Below, one piece after another: positions 1 through 8,627 of a stretch of DNA of 64,000 nt. The stretch's first letter is position 1. Each line of letters opens with the position of its first letter. A program made the translations under genes and the position numbers. The notes under the pieces were generated by a model, which was given only the letters and a program-made list of their open reading frames with translations, was not told the DNA's origin and ran no database searches. This stretch comes from Streptomyces sp. SLBN-31 (GTDB lineage Bacteria; Actinomycetota; Actinomycetes; Streptomycetales; Streptomycetaceae), in the NCBI RefSeq assembly GCF_006715395.1, contig NZ_VFNC01000002.1:744001-808000 (forward strand), in the 5' to 3' direction.

Positions 1-1023
1 AGCGCGCTCGCCTCGCTGGAGTCGGCGGGCCTGGTCCGCGAGGTGGGAACCCACGCGCCCGAACGCGGCCGTACGGCGGTCCTGTACGCACCGGACCCCG
101 CCGCCGGTCACGCCCTCGGCATCGACATCGGGCGCAGCTGGCTGAGGGTGGCCGTGGCCGACCTGGACGGCACCGTCGTCGCCCGCTCCGACGTGCGCAA
201 CCGGGCCCGCAGCTCGGGCGCCCTGGCCGACCTGGTGGTGACGACGGCCCGCCAGGTGGTCGCCGGGTCGGGCGTGGCGCCCGAGGAGGTGGTGCACGCG
301 GTGGTGGGGACGCCCGGCGTCTACGACGAGAAGCAGCGCCGGGTGCGGTACGCCATGCACCTCCCGGGCTGGGGGCGCGCCGGTCTCTTCGACCGGATGC
401 GCGCGGAGCTGGGCGTACCGCTGGAGGTGCACAACGACGCCAACCTCGCCGCCTTGGGCGAGTACACCTACGGGGTGGGCGCGGGCAGCAGGCTGTTCGC
501 CTACATCCTGATCGGCACCGGGCTCGGCATGGGGGTGGTCAGTGACGGGCGGCTGTTCACGGGGGCGCACGGGCTGGCCGGGGAGATCGGGTTCCTGCCG
601 TGGCCGGGGCAGCAGAAGCCGGCCCGGCTGGAGGACGCGGTGTCGGGGGTGGCCGTCGTGGAGGCGGCGCGCCGGTTCGGCATGAGCGGGCAGCTCACGG
701 CGAAGGCCGTGTTCGACGCGGCCCGGCAGGGCAACGACGCGGCGGTCAGGGCGGTGCGTCTGGAGGGCGAGCGCATCGCGTACACGGTGGCGGCGGCCGC
801 GGCGGTGCTCGACCCGGATCTCGTCGTGCTGGGCGGCGGAGTCGGCCACAGCGTGGACCTGCTGTTGCAGCCGGTGCGCGAAAACCTCCGCGCGCTGACC
901 CCGTTGCGGCCGCGGATCGCGCCCAGCCGGCTGGGCGAGGACGCCGTGTTGCTGGGGGCGGTGGCCACTGCCCTCGACACCGCTCGGGACGTGGTGTTCG
1001 AGCGCCGGTCGGCCGCCTCCTGA
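1..1023 (+). CDS. ROK-family transcriptional regulator, 5' end outside the window
   Basis: The frame is open from the first base; the first ~14 codons (…LASLESAGLVREVG) look like the end of a winged-helix DNA-binding domain, so the gene starts before the window. The rest is a ROK sugar-kinase fold: DIGRSWLRVAVADLDG is the phosphate-binding strand-turn, HNDANLAALGE holds the catalytic Asp, and GAHGLAGEIGFLP is the ROK signature. The CxCGxxGC zinc motif that normally follows is absent, replaced by WPGQQKPARLED, so it may sense sugar without zinc or without kinase activity. It lies just upstream of a GH2 glucosaminidase that has a palindrome at its transcription start, so it is probably that gene's repressor, in the manner of CsnR. 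Family call firm, target inferred. Confidence 0.85.
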   Translation, partial: SALASLESAGLVREVGTHAPERGRTAVLYAPDPAAGHALGIDIGRSWLRVAVADLDGTVVARSDVRNRARSSGALADLVVTTARQVVAGSGVAPEEVVHAVVGTPGVYDEKQRRVRYAMHLPGWGRAGLFDRMRAELGVPLEVHNDANLAALGEYTYGVGAGSRLFAYILIGTGLGMGVVSDGRLFTGAHGLAGEIGFLPWPGQQKPARLEDAVSGVAVVEAARRFGMSGQLTAKAVFDAARQGNDAAVRAVRLEGERIAYTVAAAAAVLDPDLVVLGGGVGHSVDLLLQPVRENLRALTPLRPRIAPSRLGEDAVLLGAVATALDTARDVVFERRSAAS

Positions 1024-1048
1024 GCAACTCGGGTGTCGACAGGGATTG

Positions 1049-1077
1049 TTGACAGCGCCTCCCCCGGGTCCTAGCCT
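1049..1077 (+). promoter_or_regulatory. Predicted sigma-70-type promoter of the GH2 gene
   Basis: TTGACA at 1049-1054 and TAGCCT at 1072-1077 are separated by 17 bases, close to the Streptomyces HrdB consensus. Transcription would begin near 1084, directly before the palindrome at 1089-1108 and about 40 bases before the GTG start. Confidence 0.55.
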
Positions 1078-1088
1078 GCCTCGAGTTA

Positions 1089-1108
1089 GTAAAGTTTCCT
1101 AACTTTAC
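1089..1108 (+). promoter_or_regulatory. Palindromic operator in front of the GH2 gene
   Basis: GTAAAGTT and AACTTTAC form a perfect 8-bp inverted repeat around TCCT. It begins about 5 bases after the predicted transcription start, where a bound repressor would block initiation or elongation. The adjacent ROK regulator is the obvious candidate ligand. Confidence 0.6.
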
Positions 1109-1124
1109 GAAAGCTGGAGCCTCC

Positions 1125-3830
1125 GTGAACAGACAGCGTCTCGCCACGGCGACCGCGATCCTGGGACTGCTGGGTTCCCTCACCACCCGCGCCTGGACCG
1201 GCGGACCGGACCCCGGCCGGCCGGCCCCGCCCACTCGGGTCACCAGGGTCCCCGCTGCGCCGGGCAGCACGACCGCCCTGTCGGGCTACGCCATCCAGTC
1301 GACGGCCAGGGTCCGCGACTCCGCGGCCGCCGTCTCCTCCCCCGGCTACCCGGCGACCGGCTGGCACCCGGCCGGCCCGCGTTCCACCGTCCTGGCGGCC
1401 CTGCTCGCCGACGGTGTGTACGCCGACCCCTTCTACTCGACCGATCAGCGGAAGATCCCCAAGTCCGACTTCCAGGTCCCCTGGTGGTACCGCTCCGACT
1501 TCACGGTCGCCGACACCTCCGAGCGCACCTACCTCGACTTCAGCGGGGTGGTCTCGGCGGCGGACGTGTACGTCGACGGCAAGCGGGTCGCGACCACGAA
1601 GGATGTCACGGGCGCCTACACCCACCACGAGCTGGACGTCACCTCGCTGGTCCGCCCGGGGACGAACACCGTGGCCTTCCGGATCCGGCCCAACGACCCG
1701 AACAAGAACCTCACCATGGGCTGGATCGACTGGCTGCAGCCGCCGCCCGACGAGAACATGGGCATCGTCCGCGACGTCGTGGTCCGCCGCGGCGGCCCGG
1801 TCGCCCTGCGCGACGCCCACGTGGTGACGAAGCTGGACGTCCCCTCGCTCGCCTCGGCGGACCTCACCGTCAAGGCGCGGGCCCGCAACGACTCCGACGC
1901 GCCGGTGACGGCGACGGTCTCCGGCAGCATCGGTCCGACGACGTTCACGCGGGCCGTCTCCCTCGCCGCCCACCAGGCGAAGACCGTGACCTTCACCTCC
2001 TCCGACGTGCCCGGCCTCCACCTCGCCTCCCCGAAGGTGTGGTGGCCCGCCGGCATGGGCGGTCAGCCCCTGTACGACCTGAACCTCACCGCGTCCGTCT
2101 CCGGCATCCCCTCCGACACGGCGCACGAGACCTTCGGCATCCGGGACGTCCGGGCGCCTTTGAACTCCGACGGCGCCCGCCAGTACCGCGTCAACGGGCG
2201 CAAGCTGCTGATCAAGGGCGGCGGCTGGTCACCGGACGAGTTCCTCCGCTGGGACCGGAGGTACGTCGAGGACCGTTTGCGGTACGCCCTCGACCTGGGC
2301 CTCAACACCATCCGCCTCGAAGGCCACCTGGAACCGGACGAGTTCTTCGACATCGCCGACCGCTACGGCATCCTCACGCTGCCCGGCTGGGAGTGCTGCG
2401 ACAAGTGGGAGGGTCAGGTCAACGGCGACGAGCCCGGCGACAAGTGGACGTCCGCCGACCACCCGGTCGCCAAGGCGTCGATGGCCGCCGAGGCCGCCCG
2501 GCTGCGCGACCACCCGAGCGTCGTCTCCTTCCTGATCGGCAGCGACTTCGCACCCGACGCGACGATCGAGAAGAACTACCTCGACGCACTGGAGGCAGCC
2601 GACTGGAACGCCCCGGTCGTGGCCGCCGCCTCCGACAACTCCTCACCTCAGCTGGGAAGTTCGGGCATGAAGATGACCGGCCCCTACGACTGGATCCCGC
2701 CGAACTACTGGTACGCCAAGCGCGAGGGCGGCGCCACCGGCTTCAACTCCGAGACCAGCGCGGGCCCCGACATCCCCACCCTCGACACCCTGCGCCGCAT
2801 GATGACCCCGGCCGAACTCGACACCCTCTGGAAGGACCCGGGCGCCAAGCAGTACCACCGCTCACCGTCGTCCACCTTCGGCACCCTCAAGCTCTACGAC
2901 GACGCCCTCACCGGCCGCTACGGCGCCCCGACGAGCCTTACCGACTACGTCAGGAAGGCCCAGCTCGCGCAGTACGAGAACGTCCGCGCGCAGTTCGAGG
3001 CGTACGAGCGCAACGCCACCGACGCCTCCAGGCCCTCGACGGGCGTCGTCTACTGGATGTTCAACAGCGGCTGGACGTCACTGCACTGGCAGCTGATGGA
3101 CCGTTACCTCGACCAGGGGGGCGCCTACTTCGGGGCCAAGAAGGCGAACGAGCCGCTGCACGTCCAGTACTCCTACGACGACCGTTCGGTGGTGGTCGTC
3201 GACAACCGGCACGCGGCGGCCTCCGGGCTCGGCGTCCGGGCGACCCTGTTCGACCCCGACGGCACCCAGAGGTACGACAAGGCGGTCACCGGTGTGGACG
3301 TGAGCGGCGACGGCGCGCACACCACCGCACTCACCCTGCCCTCGTCGGTGAGCGGACTGGCGAAGACGTACCTGCTGCGGCTGACCCTGACCGACAGCTC
3401 CGGCAAGGAGGTCGGCCGGAACGTCTACTGGCTGTCCACCGATCCCGACAGGCTCGACTGGGCTCACACCGACTGGTACTACACGCCGACGACCGCCTAC
3501 GCCGATCTGAAGGGCCTGGCCTCGATGGCGCGGGTGCCGGTGTCGGCCACCGCGTCGACGGTCTCCTCGGCCGGCACGTCCACGACGACGGTGACCCTGC
3601 GCAACACCGGCGGAGGCAGGACGCCGTCGCTGCTGACCGACGTACACCTGGTGGACGCCCGGGGCCGGCCGGTGCTGCCGGTGCGGTGGTCGGACAACGA
3701 GGTGAGTCTGTGGCCGGGCGAGTCGGTGACGCTCACCGCCCGCTACCGCACGGCCGATCTGCACGGTTCGGCGCCGCGTCTGCGGGTCTCCGGCTGGAAC
3801 ACGCCGGAGCACACGGTCCCGGCCGCGTGA
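1125..3830 (+). CDS. csxA: Secreted GH2 exo-beta-D-glucosaminidase (CsxA-like)
   Basis: A 901-residue protein with a basic, hydrophobic N-terminus (signal peptide, roughly residues 1-24), then the GH2 jelly-roll, immunoglobulin-like and TIM-barrel domains and C-terminal beta domains. The barrel has the CsxA-type pair rather than the usual GH2 NE pair: Asp474 in GSDFAPDA (acid/base) and Glu543 in FNSETSAG (nucleophile), with MKMTGPYDW between them. Characterised enzymes of this subfamily release glucosamine from the non-reducing end of chitosan oligomers. The GTG start has GGAG about 6 bases upstream. The preceding ROK regulator and operator suggest induction by amino sugars. It converges on the next gene across a terminator. 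Confidence 0.85.
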   Translation: MNRQRLATATAILGLLGSLTTRAWTGGPDPGRPAPPTRVTRVPAAPGSTTALSGYAIQSTARVRDSAAAVSSPGYPATGWHPAGPRSTVLAALLADGVYADPFYSTDQRKIPKSDFQVPWWYRSDFTVADTSERTYLDFSGVVSAADVYVDGKRVATTKDVTGAYTHHELDVTSLVRPGTNTVAFRIRPNDPNKNLTMGWIDWLQPPPDENMGIVRDVVVRRGGPVALRDAHVVTKLDVPSLASADLTVKARARNDSDAPVTATVSGSIGPTTFTRAVSLAAHQAKTVTFTSSDVPGLHLASPKVWWPAGMGGQPLYDLNLTASVSGIPSDTAHETFGIRDVRAPLNSDGARQYRVNGRKLLIKGGGWSPDEFLRWDRRYVEDRLRYALDLGLNTIRLEGHLEPDEFFDIADRYGILTLPGWECCDKWEGQVNGDEPGDKWTSADHPVAKASMAAEAARLRDHPSVVSFLIGSDFAPDATIEKNYLDALEAADWNAPVVAAASDNSSPQLGSSGMKMTGPYDWIPPNYWYAKREGGATGFNSETSAGPDIPTLDTLRRMMTPAELDTLWKDPGAKQYHRSPSSTFGTLKLYDDALTGRYGAPTSLTDYVRKAQLAQYENVRAQFEAYERNATDASRPSTGVVYWMFNSGWTSLHWQLMDRYLDQGGAYFGAKKANEPLHVQYSYDDRSVVVVDNRHAAASGLGVRATLFDPDGTQRYDKAVTGVDVSGDGAHTTALTLPSSVSGLAKTYLLRLTLTDSSGKEVGRNVYWLSTDPDRLDWAHTDWYYTPTTAYADLKGLASMARVPVSATASTVSSAGTSTTTVTLRNTGGGRTPSLLTDVHLVDARGRPVLPVRWSDNEVSLWPGESVTLTARYRTADLHGSAPRLRVSGWNTPEHTVPAA

Positions 3831-3835
3831 CGGAA

Positions 3836-3861
3836 GGGGCCCGGCCCGGCGGCCGGGCCCC
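3836..3861. terminator. Strong hairpin between convergent genes
   Basis: GGGGCCCGGCC pairs perfectly with GGCCGGGCCCC around a CGGC loop, 5 bases after the GH2 stop and 7 before the stop of the opposing gene. It has no T-run, as is common in high-GC actinomycetes, and could serve both strands. Confidence 0.65.
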
Positions 3862-3868
3862 GTGGGTC

Positions 3869-5314
3869 TCAACTGACGTTGAGGGCCGTGTCGTCGATGA
3901 CGAAGGAGGTCTGCAGGGTGGAGCCCTCGGTGCCGGTGAACTTCAGCGTGACGGTCTGGCCCGCGTAGCTCGCGAGGCTGAAGCTGCGCTGGGTGTAGCC
4001 GCTCGTGGCGTTCAGGTTCGAGTACGTCGCCAGGGTGCCCAGCACGGTCCCGGAACTGTTGAGGACCTGGACCTTGAGCGTGTCGTAGGCCGTGCTGGTA
4101 CTGGTCTCCGCCGTGTCGACATGGAGATAGAAGCTCAGGGCGGCGGTGGTGCAGCCGGACGGAATGGTCACCGACTGCGACAGCGTGTCGGTGGTGGCGC
4201 TGCCGTAGCCGTCCAGCCAGGCGTAGTACGAGCCCGTACGCGCCGACTCGCCGGTGGAGTTGGTGATCACGCCGCTGGAGGCGCTCCAGGTGGTGCCGCC
4301 CGACTCGAAGCCGTTGTTGCCGAGCAGCTGGGCCGCCGTGCAGGTGCCCGAACCCCCGCCGCCTCCGCTGCTGCCGCCCGCGCCGGCCAGCCACGCGGTG
4401 GCGTTCAGCGCGAGGGCGGCGTTGGTGGCGCCGGAGTCGTTCCAGCCGTCGTAGAGGGTGTTGCCGGACTGGCCGGTGCCGTCGTCGATGGGTGAGCTGT
4501 CGCCCCAGAAGGCCACGCGGCCGCTGCCGAAGGTGGACGTCAGGAAGAACGCGCCGGTGTTGCCGGAGTAACCGGTGCGGTAGAGCAGGCCCTTGACCGC
4601 GGAGTTGTCCGCGGGCTTGAGGGTGGCGGTGGTGCCGCTGGCGATGAGGCTCTTGGAGACGGTGCCGAAGGAGCCGTGCAGCACCGGGTCGGTGCTGTCG
4701 CTGATGGCGGACGGATAGTCGGAGCTGATGCTCAGCGAGTCGATGGAGAAACCGAACGGGTCGGTCGAGTCGACGCTGTTGTCGGTCATCAGGTCGTTGA
4801 GGATCTCGACCGCGTCGTAGCCGTCGTTGTTGCGGTCGGCTCCGGTGTGGTCGGAGATCATGAACAGTCCGCCGCCGTTCTTGACGAACGTCATGATCGC
4901 CGTCTTCTCGGCGGTGGTGAACAGGGTGTTGGGCTCCGGCAGGACCAGGGTGTCGAAGTTGGACAGGTCGGTGGAGGACGAGCCGCCGTAAGTCAGCGCG
5001 CCGGTGGCCGTCTTGAGGCTGTAGCTGCCCGTCTTCTGCAGCGCCACGCCCCAGGACGACAGCGCCCCGGTCCAGTCCGTCTCGGCGGACGGGGTGGAGT
5101 CCTGGCCGAGCGGATCGGGCTTACTGGTGGAGATGATCCAGTCCGCGTTGCCCGCCTCCTCGGCGTGGCCGTCGTCGAAGAGGACGCGGTGGGTGGTGGC
5201 CGCGTGGGCGGGGGTGGCGCCCGCCGTGGCCTGGAGAGCGGCGCCCGTGCCGAGCAGACCGAAGACCGCGAGGGCCGTGGTGAGTCTGTGGCGGGTTCTG
5301 GAACGAGTGAGCAT
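3869..5314 (-). CDS. Secreted two-domain protein: GATase-like fold plus C-terminal beta-sandwich
   Basis: 481 residues starting at an ATG with GGAGG 8 bases upstream; the frame runs further upstream but without signal. Residues 1-40 are a classic Sec signal ([11 protein letters not shown]… to AHAA). Residues ~41-330 contain alternating strands such as [13 protein letters not shown] [11 protein letters not shown] and [14 protein letters not shown], typical of class I glutamine-amidotransferase/ThuA-like folds that lack a Cys nucleophile. A Gly/Ser linker (~335-345) leads to a ~155-residue jelly-roll with an NGFESG start, the type attached to Streptomyces secreted peptidases and glycan enzymes. 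The substrate is unknown; the neighbouring chitosan enzyme suggests extracellular polymer use. The stop faces the GH2 gene. Confidence 0.6.
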   Translation of the reverse strand: MLTRSRTRHRLTTALAVFGLLGTGAALQATAGATPAHAATTHRVLFDDGHAEEAGNADWIISTSKPDPLGQDSTPSAETDWTGALSSWGVALQKTGSYSLKTATGALTYGGSSSTDLSNFDTLVLPEPNTLFTTAEKTAIMTFVKNGGGLFMISDHTGADRNNDGYDAVEILNDLMTDNSVDSTDPFGFSIDSLSISSDYPSAISDSTDPVLHGSFGTVSKSLIASGTTATLKPADNSAVKGLLYRTGYSGNTGAFFLTSTFGSGRVAFWGDSSPIDDGTGQSGNTLYDGWNDSGATNAALALNATAWLAGAGGSSGGGGGSGTCTAAQLLGNNGFESGGTTWSASSGVITNSTGESARTGSYYAWLDGYGSATTDTLSQSVTIPSGCTTAALSFYLHVDTAETSTSTAYDTLKVQVLNSSGTVLGTLATYSNLNATSGYTQRSFSLASYAGQTVTLKFTGTEGSTLQTSFVIDDTALNVS

Positions 5315-5369
5315 CCGGCGTACCTCCGAGTGGGGTTGGGGACGAGTGGGGCGGGATGCGGGGCCGGAC

Positions 5370-5408
5370 CTACGCGCGTAGACGTGGGGCATCTGCGCGC
5401 GTAGACGT
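5370..5408. repeat. Two direct copies of a 16-bp palindrome-containing motif
   Basis: CTACGCGCGTAGACGT at 5370-5385 recurs as CTGCGCGCGTAGACGT at 5393-5408, one mismatch apart and 23 bases between starts (about two helical turns). The core CTACGCGCGTAG is a perfect palindrome. The pair lies 56-94 bases upstream of the secreted protein at 3869-5314, as expected for tandem operators. Confidence 0.5.
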
Positions 5409-5590
5409 TCGGTCGGACGGGACCCGTGCGACCGATTGAACGGTACATGGCAGAACAGGGGCTGAACAGGCGCCACCGGCCGCACCCCGCGGAGATGACC
5501 CGACGTTGACCCGGGCTTGAAACGGAACGGACTGTCCCCCTCCCGAGGGGGCATCTGATTGGTGCGGGGGCCTTGGAAAGAGGGGCGGAG

Positions 5591-5854
5591 ATGGAGATCT
5601 CAGGCATCATCAGTGCCATCGTGATCGGCGTCGTCATCGGCGTACTGGGCCGGCTCGTCGTGCCGGGCCGCCAGCGCATCGGGATCCTGCTGACGATCCT
5701 CGTCGGCATCGTGGCCGCGCTGATCGGCTCGGCACTGGCCAGTGCCTTCGGCGTGGCCGACACCAAGGGCGTCGACTGGATCGAGTGGCTCATCCAGATC
5801 GGCCTCGCCGCGCTCGGCGTCGCCGCACTGGACCGGACGAGGGCGCGCCGCTGA
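5591..5854 (+). CDS. GlsB/YeaQ/YmgE-type stress-response membrane protein
   Basis: 87 residues with three hydrophobic segments: [36 protein letters not shown] and [13 protein letters not shown]. The GRLVVPGRQ turn after the first segment is diagnostic of this transglycosylase-associated/YeaQ family, small inner-membrane proteins of general stress responses with no proven biochemical role. The ATG at 5591 follows GAGG; an upstream in-frame TTG at 5573 is less likely. It stands alone; the ~250 bases after it hold no recognisable gene or repeat. Confidence 0.75.
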   Translation: MEISGIISAIVIGVVIGVLGRLVVPGRQRIGILLTILVGIVAALIGSALASAFGVADTKGVDWIEWLIQIGLAALGVAALDRTRARR

Positions 5855-6101
5855 GGGATGCGGTAGGTCCGGCAGGGGGCGTCGGCCCTGTAAAGGCGCG
5901 GTGGTCAGGCCCGCCGACGCGGCTCCCCTCAGCAGTCGGCGGGCCGGTCGCCTCGACCGTGCGCCCTGAGCGGGAGAGTCGGACGCGGCGGGAGGCTGTC
6001 CCCCGGGTGGTGCACCCAAGGACGAGATTGCCAGCCGCGCCGGTCCGTGAGGCGGGGCCGACCGGCCCTCGACTGCGGTCCGAACAGCCCCAGTTGGCCC
6101 C

Positions 6102-7031
6102 TCAACCTCGCGCCGCCGACTCCGCCGCCGCCGCGAGGCCGTCGCGGCAGGAGAGGTACCGGGGTGTCCAGTCCAGCTCCCGTTCCGCCTTCGCCGAGGA
6201 CACGCGCATGTTGGTCGACATCATCGTGTGCGCGTACGGCATGGGCCGGGTCAGCCACAGCGGCACGGTCAGCGGCTTGGGCAGCCCGAACTCGTGGGCC
6301 ACGCACAGGAGATGGGCGCGGAAGCCGAGCGGGGTGCGGTCCGTGACGTTGTACGCCTGGCCGTCCCGGCCGCGTTCGACGGCGGCCACCACCGCGCGCG
6401 CGGCGTCGGCGAGGTGGATCCAGGGCAGGACCCGGCCGTGGTCGTCGGGGGCGGGCAGTTGCCGCTTGCGCAGCATGGCCAGGATGGCGTCGGTGCCGCC
6501 GGGACCGTAGAACAGGCCGAACCGCAGTGAGATGCCCGTCAGTCCGGCCGCCTCGAAGGTGAGTTGTTCCTTGATCCGCATGCCCTCGACGTGCCGCTCC
6601 AGCTCCGGGGTGGTGCCGCGCGGGCCGAACGGGTCGTCCTCGGTGAGGATGCGGTCGCCGAAGTCCCCGTAGCCGTAGCCGAAGACCATCGACTCGCTGA
6701 CGAAGCGGCGGGCACCGGTGGACTGCGCGGCCTCGACGAGGTGGGCGGTGCCGGCGACGCGCAGAGCGTCGGTGGCGTACATGTCGCGGTGGCGCATCGG
6801 CGCCTTGCGCAGGGCGGTGGCGGCGTGGATGACGGCGTCGAAGTGCTGCCCCTCGACGGCGCGCAGCAGCCCGTCCCGGTCCATGAGGTCGGCGCGCACC
6901 TGATGGGCCGGTCCCCGGCCGAGCCCGGTGACCTGGTGCCCGGCCTCGGTCAGGGCACGAGTGATGTGGCCGCCGAGCACGCCGCCGGCGCCCGCGAGAA
7001 GGATGCTCTGGTTCCTGTGGTTCGTCGTCAT
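6102..7031 (-). CDS. NAD-dependent epimerase/dehydratase-family protein (extended SDR)
   Basis: 309 residues. The N-terminal LLAGAGGVLGGHIT is the GxxGxxG dinucleotide-binding turn, followed by DLMDRDGL (adenine-contacting Asp) and VIHAATAL. Later motifs (RFGLFYGPGG, WIHLADAARAV, YNVTDRTPL) are those of atypical extended SDRs. The catalytic YxxxK is not visible: the matching helix reads EGMRIKEQL, with Lys but no Tyr four residues before it. Such members may bind NADP without classical redox chemistry. The starting ATG is followed by nothing that suggests an operon; it is separated by 80 bases from the next gene on the same strand. Confidence 0.7.
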   Translation of the reverse strand: MTTNHRNQSILLAGAGGVLGGHITRALTEAGHQVTGLGRGPAHQVRADLMDRDGLLRAVEGQHFDAVIHAATALRKAPMRHRDMYATDALRVAGTAHLVEAAQSTGARRFVSESMVFGYGYGDFGDRILTEDDPFGPRGTTPELERHVEGMRIKEQLTFEAAGLTGISLRFGLFYGPGGTDAILAMLRKRQLPAPDDHGRVLPWIHLADAARAVVAAVERGRDGQAYNVTDRTPLGFRAHLLCVAHEFGLPKPLTVPLWLTRPMPYAHTMMSTNMRVSSAKAERELDWTPRYLSCRDGLAAAAESAARG

Positions 7032-7112
7032 ACCGTTGCGACGAACCGGGTCGCCACGGATGTGACATCCCCGCGGAAGTGACCCGCGCTTGCGGAGCGG
7101 ACTGGGCCCGGC

Positions 7113-7889
7113 CTAGGGAACGTACGTGTACGGAGTCGTCGTGGTCAGTGGGGCGAAGCCCAGGCGTTCCAGGATGGGCCTGCTCTGGCTGGAGGCGTCG
7201 ACCTGGAGGTAGCGGTAGCCGCGTTCGACGGCCGCGCGGGCGCGGTGGGCCACCAGGGCGCGGTACACGCCCCGCCCGCGCCAGCCCTCGACGGTGCCGC
7301 CGCCCCACAGCCCGGCGAAGCGGGTGCCGGGCAGGAGCTCCATGCGGGCCGCGCTGACCGGTTCGTCGCCGGCGAGCGCGACCACGGCGACGATCGTGTC
7401 CGGTTCCGCGGCCAGCCGGGCCAGCAGTTGCTCCCGCAGGCGGGAGCCGTCGGTGCCGAACGCCTTCTCGTGAACGTCGGCCACGAGGTGCACGCCCGCC
7501 GCGTCGGTGACCGGCAGCAGCCGGACGCCCTGGGGCGGCTGGGCGTCGAGGTCGAGACCGGCGGTCTCGGCGATCATCAGCGTCTCCTCGGGCTCGGCCG
7601 TGAACCCGGCTTCCCTGAGCCGCTCCCCCAGGCCCACCGGGCGGTCGTGGCCGTACAGCTTCCACTCGAAATCCCGGCCCAGCCCCGAGAAGAAGGCGAT
7701 CTGCTCGGAGATCGCCGCCTGTGCGTTCGTCTCGTCGAGGTCGGACCAGACGACGCCGTTCCAGCCGCGCGCGGACGACACCTGGCGCACCACGCCGCCC
7801 ACCCGTTCGACGCGCGTGTCGGGGCCGTCCGGCTGGGCGTCCTCGCGCATGTCCCGGTCGAAGAGCGCGAGCACCGCTGCATGATCCAT
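7113..7889 (-). CDS. GNAT-family N-acetyltransferase
   Basis: 258 residues from an ATG preceded by GGAG. The C-terminal half is a GNAT fold: VVALAGDEPVSAARMELLPG, then the acetyl-CoA loop region GGTVEGWRGRGVYRALV (the Q/RxxGxG/A motif as RGRGVY) and a final YLQVDASSQSRPILERLGF strand-helix. The N-terminal ~110 residues form a degenerate partner domain, as in tandem GNAT proteins of actinomycetes. Substrate unknown. The reading frame is open for a long way upstream, but that stretch is antisense to other genes. Confidence 0.75.
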   Translation of the reverse strand: MDHAAVLALFDRDMREDAQPDGPDTRVERVGGVVRQVSSARGWNGVVWSDLDETNAQAAISEQIAFFSGLGRDFEWKLYGHDRPVGLGERLREAGFTAEPEETLMIAETAGLDLDAQPPQGVRLLPVTDAAGVHLVADVHEKAFGTDGSRLREQLLARLAAEPDTIVAVVALAGDEPVSAARMELLPGTRFAGLWGGGTVEGWRGRGVYRALVAHRARAAVERGYRYLQVDASSQSRPILERLGFAPLTTTTPYTYVP

Positions 7890-8072
7890 GGGGTCACTCC
7901 AGCACCCGGCGGCCGGGCGCGGCAACGGCTTTACCGCCGGGCAGGCATGCCCATGCGGTGCGACGCCGTCGCCTGGCGGGGCAGCCCTCGGCCTGCGGCG
8001 CGCCTTCCCGGCCTGCGTGGGCGACCGTAGGCTGCAACGTCGAAGATCACGTCGTGAGGAGGGCCGTACGCC

Positions 8073-8558
8073 ATGGTCGTGAAGGACATCGAGCTGCCCC
8101 ATCTGCGGCGGTGCGTCGAGCTGGCGGCCGAGGCGCTGCGGGCCGGTGACGAGCCGTTCGGGTCGGTCCTGGTGGGCGGGGACGGCACGGTGCTCGGCGA
8201 GGACCACAACCGGGTGGCCTCGGGAGACCGCACCCGGCACCCCGAGTTCGAGCCGGCGCGCTGGGCGGCCGCGAACCTGACGCCCGAGGAGCGGGCGGCG
8301 GCGCCGGTGTACACCTCCGGCGAGCACTGCCCGATGTGCGCGGCCGCGCACGCATGGGTGGGCCTCGGGCGGATCGTGTACGTGGCGTCGTCGCGGCAAC
8401 TGTCCTCCTGGCTGCAGGAGTTGCAGGTGCCCGCGCCGCCGGTACGGACACTGTCGGTGAACGAGGTGGCACGGGGCGTGGTCGTGGAGGGCCCGGTGCC
8501 CGAGCTGGTGGCGGAGGTGCGCGCACTGCACCTCCGGTTTCACGGCGGGGACGCCTGA
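8073..8558 (+). CDS. Nucleoside/nucleotide deaminase-family protein
   Basis: 161 residues with the cytidine-deaminase-like zinc site: HPEFEP supplies His and the catalytic Glu (usual H[AP]E), and GEHCPMCAAAH supplies the PCxxC-type cysteine pair. EPFGSVLVGGDGTVLG is the usual first-strand motif. The length matches guanine deaminase/TadA-like free-nucleoside enzymes of actinomycetes. GAGGAGGG lies 7 bases before the ATG. Substrate (cytosine, guanine or a damaged base) cannot be told from sequence. Confidence 0.75.
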   Translation: MVVKDIELPHLRRCVELAAEALRAGDEPFGSVLVGGDGTVLGEDHNRVASGDRTRHPEFEPARWAAANLTPEERAAAPVYTSGEHCPMCAAAHAWVGLGRIVYVASSRQLSSWLQELQVPAPPVRTLSVNEVARGVVVEGPVPELVAEVRALHLRFHGGDA

Positions 8559-8627
8559 GTCGGGCCGTTCCGTACAAGATGCAACGGCGCGCGCCGCGTG
8601 CCTAGGCTCTGTGGGTAAGCAGACCAG

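Noticed and set aside
5855..6101. Possible small gene between the YeaQ-like protein and the SDR
   Set aside because: Frames here have no good start, no recognisable motif and no bias that differs from noise; nothing is reported for this stretch.
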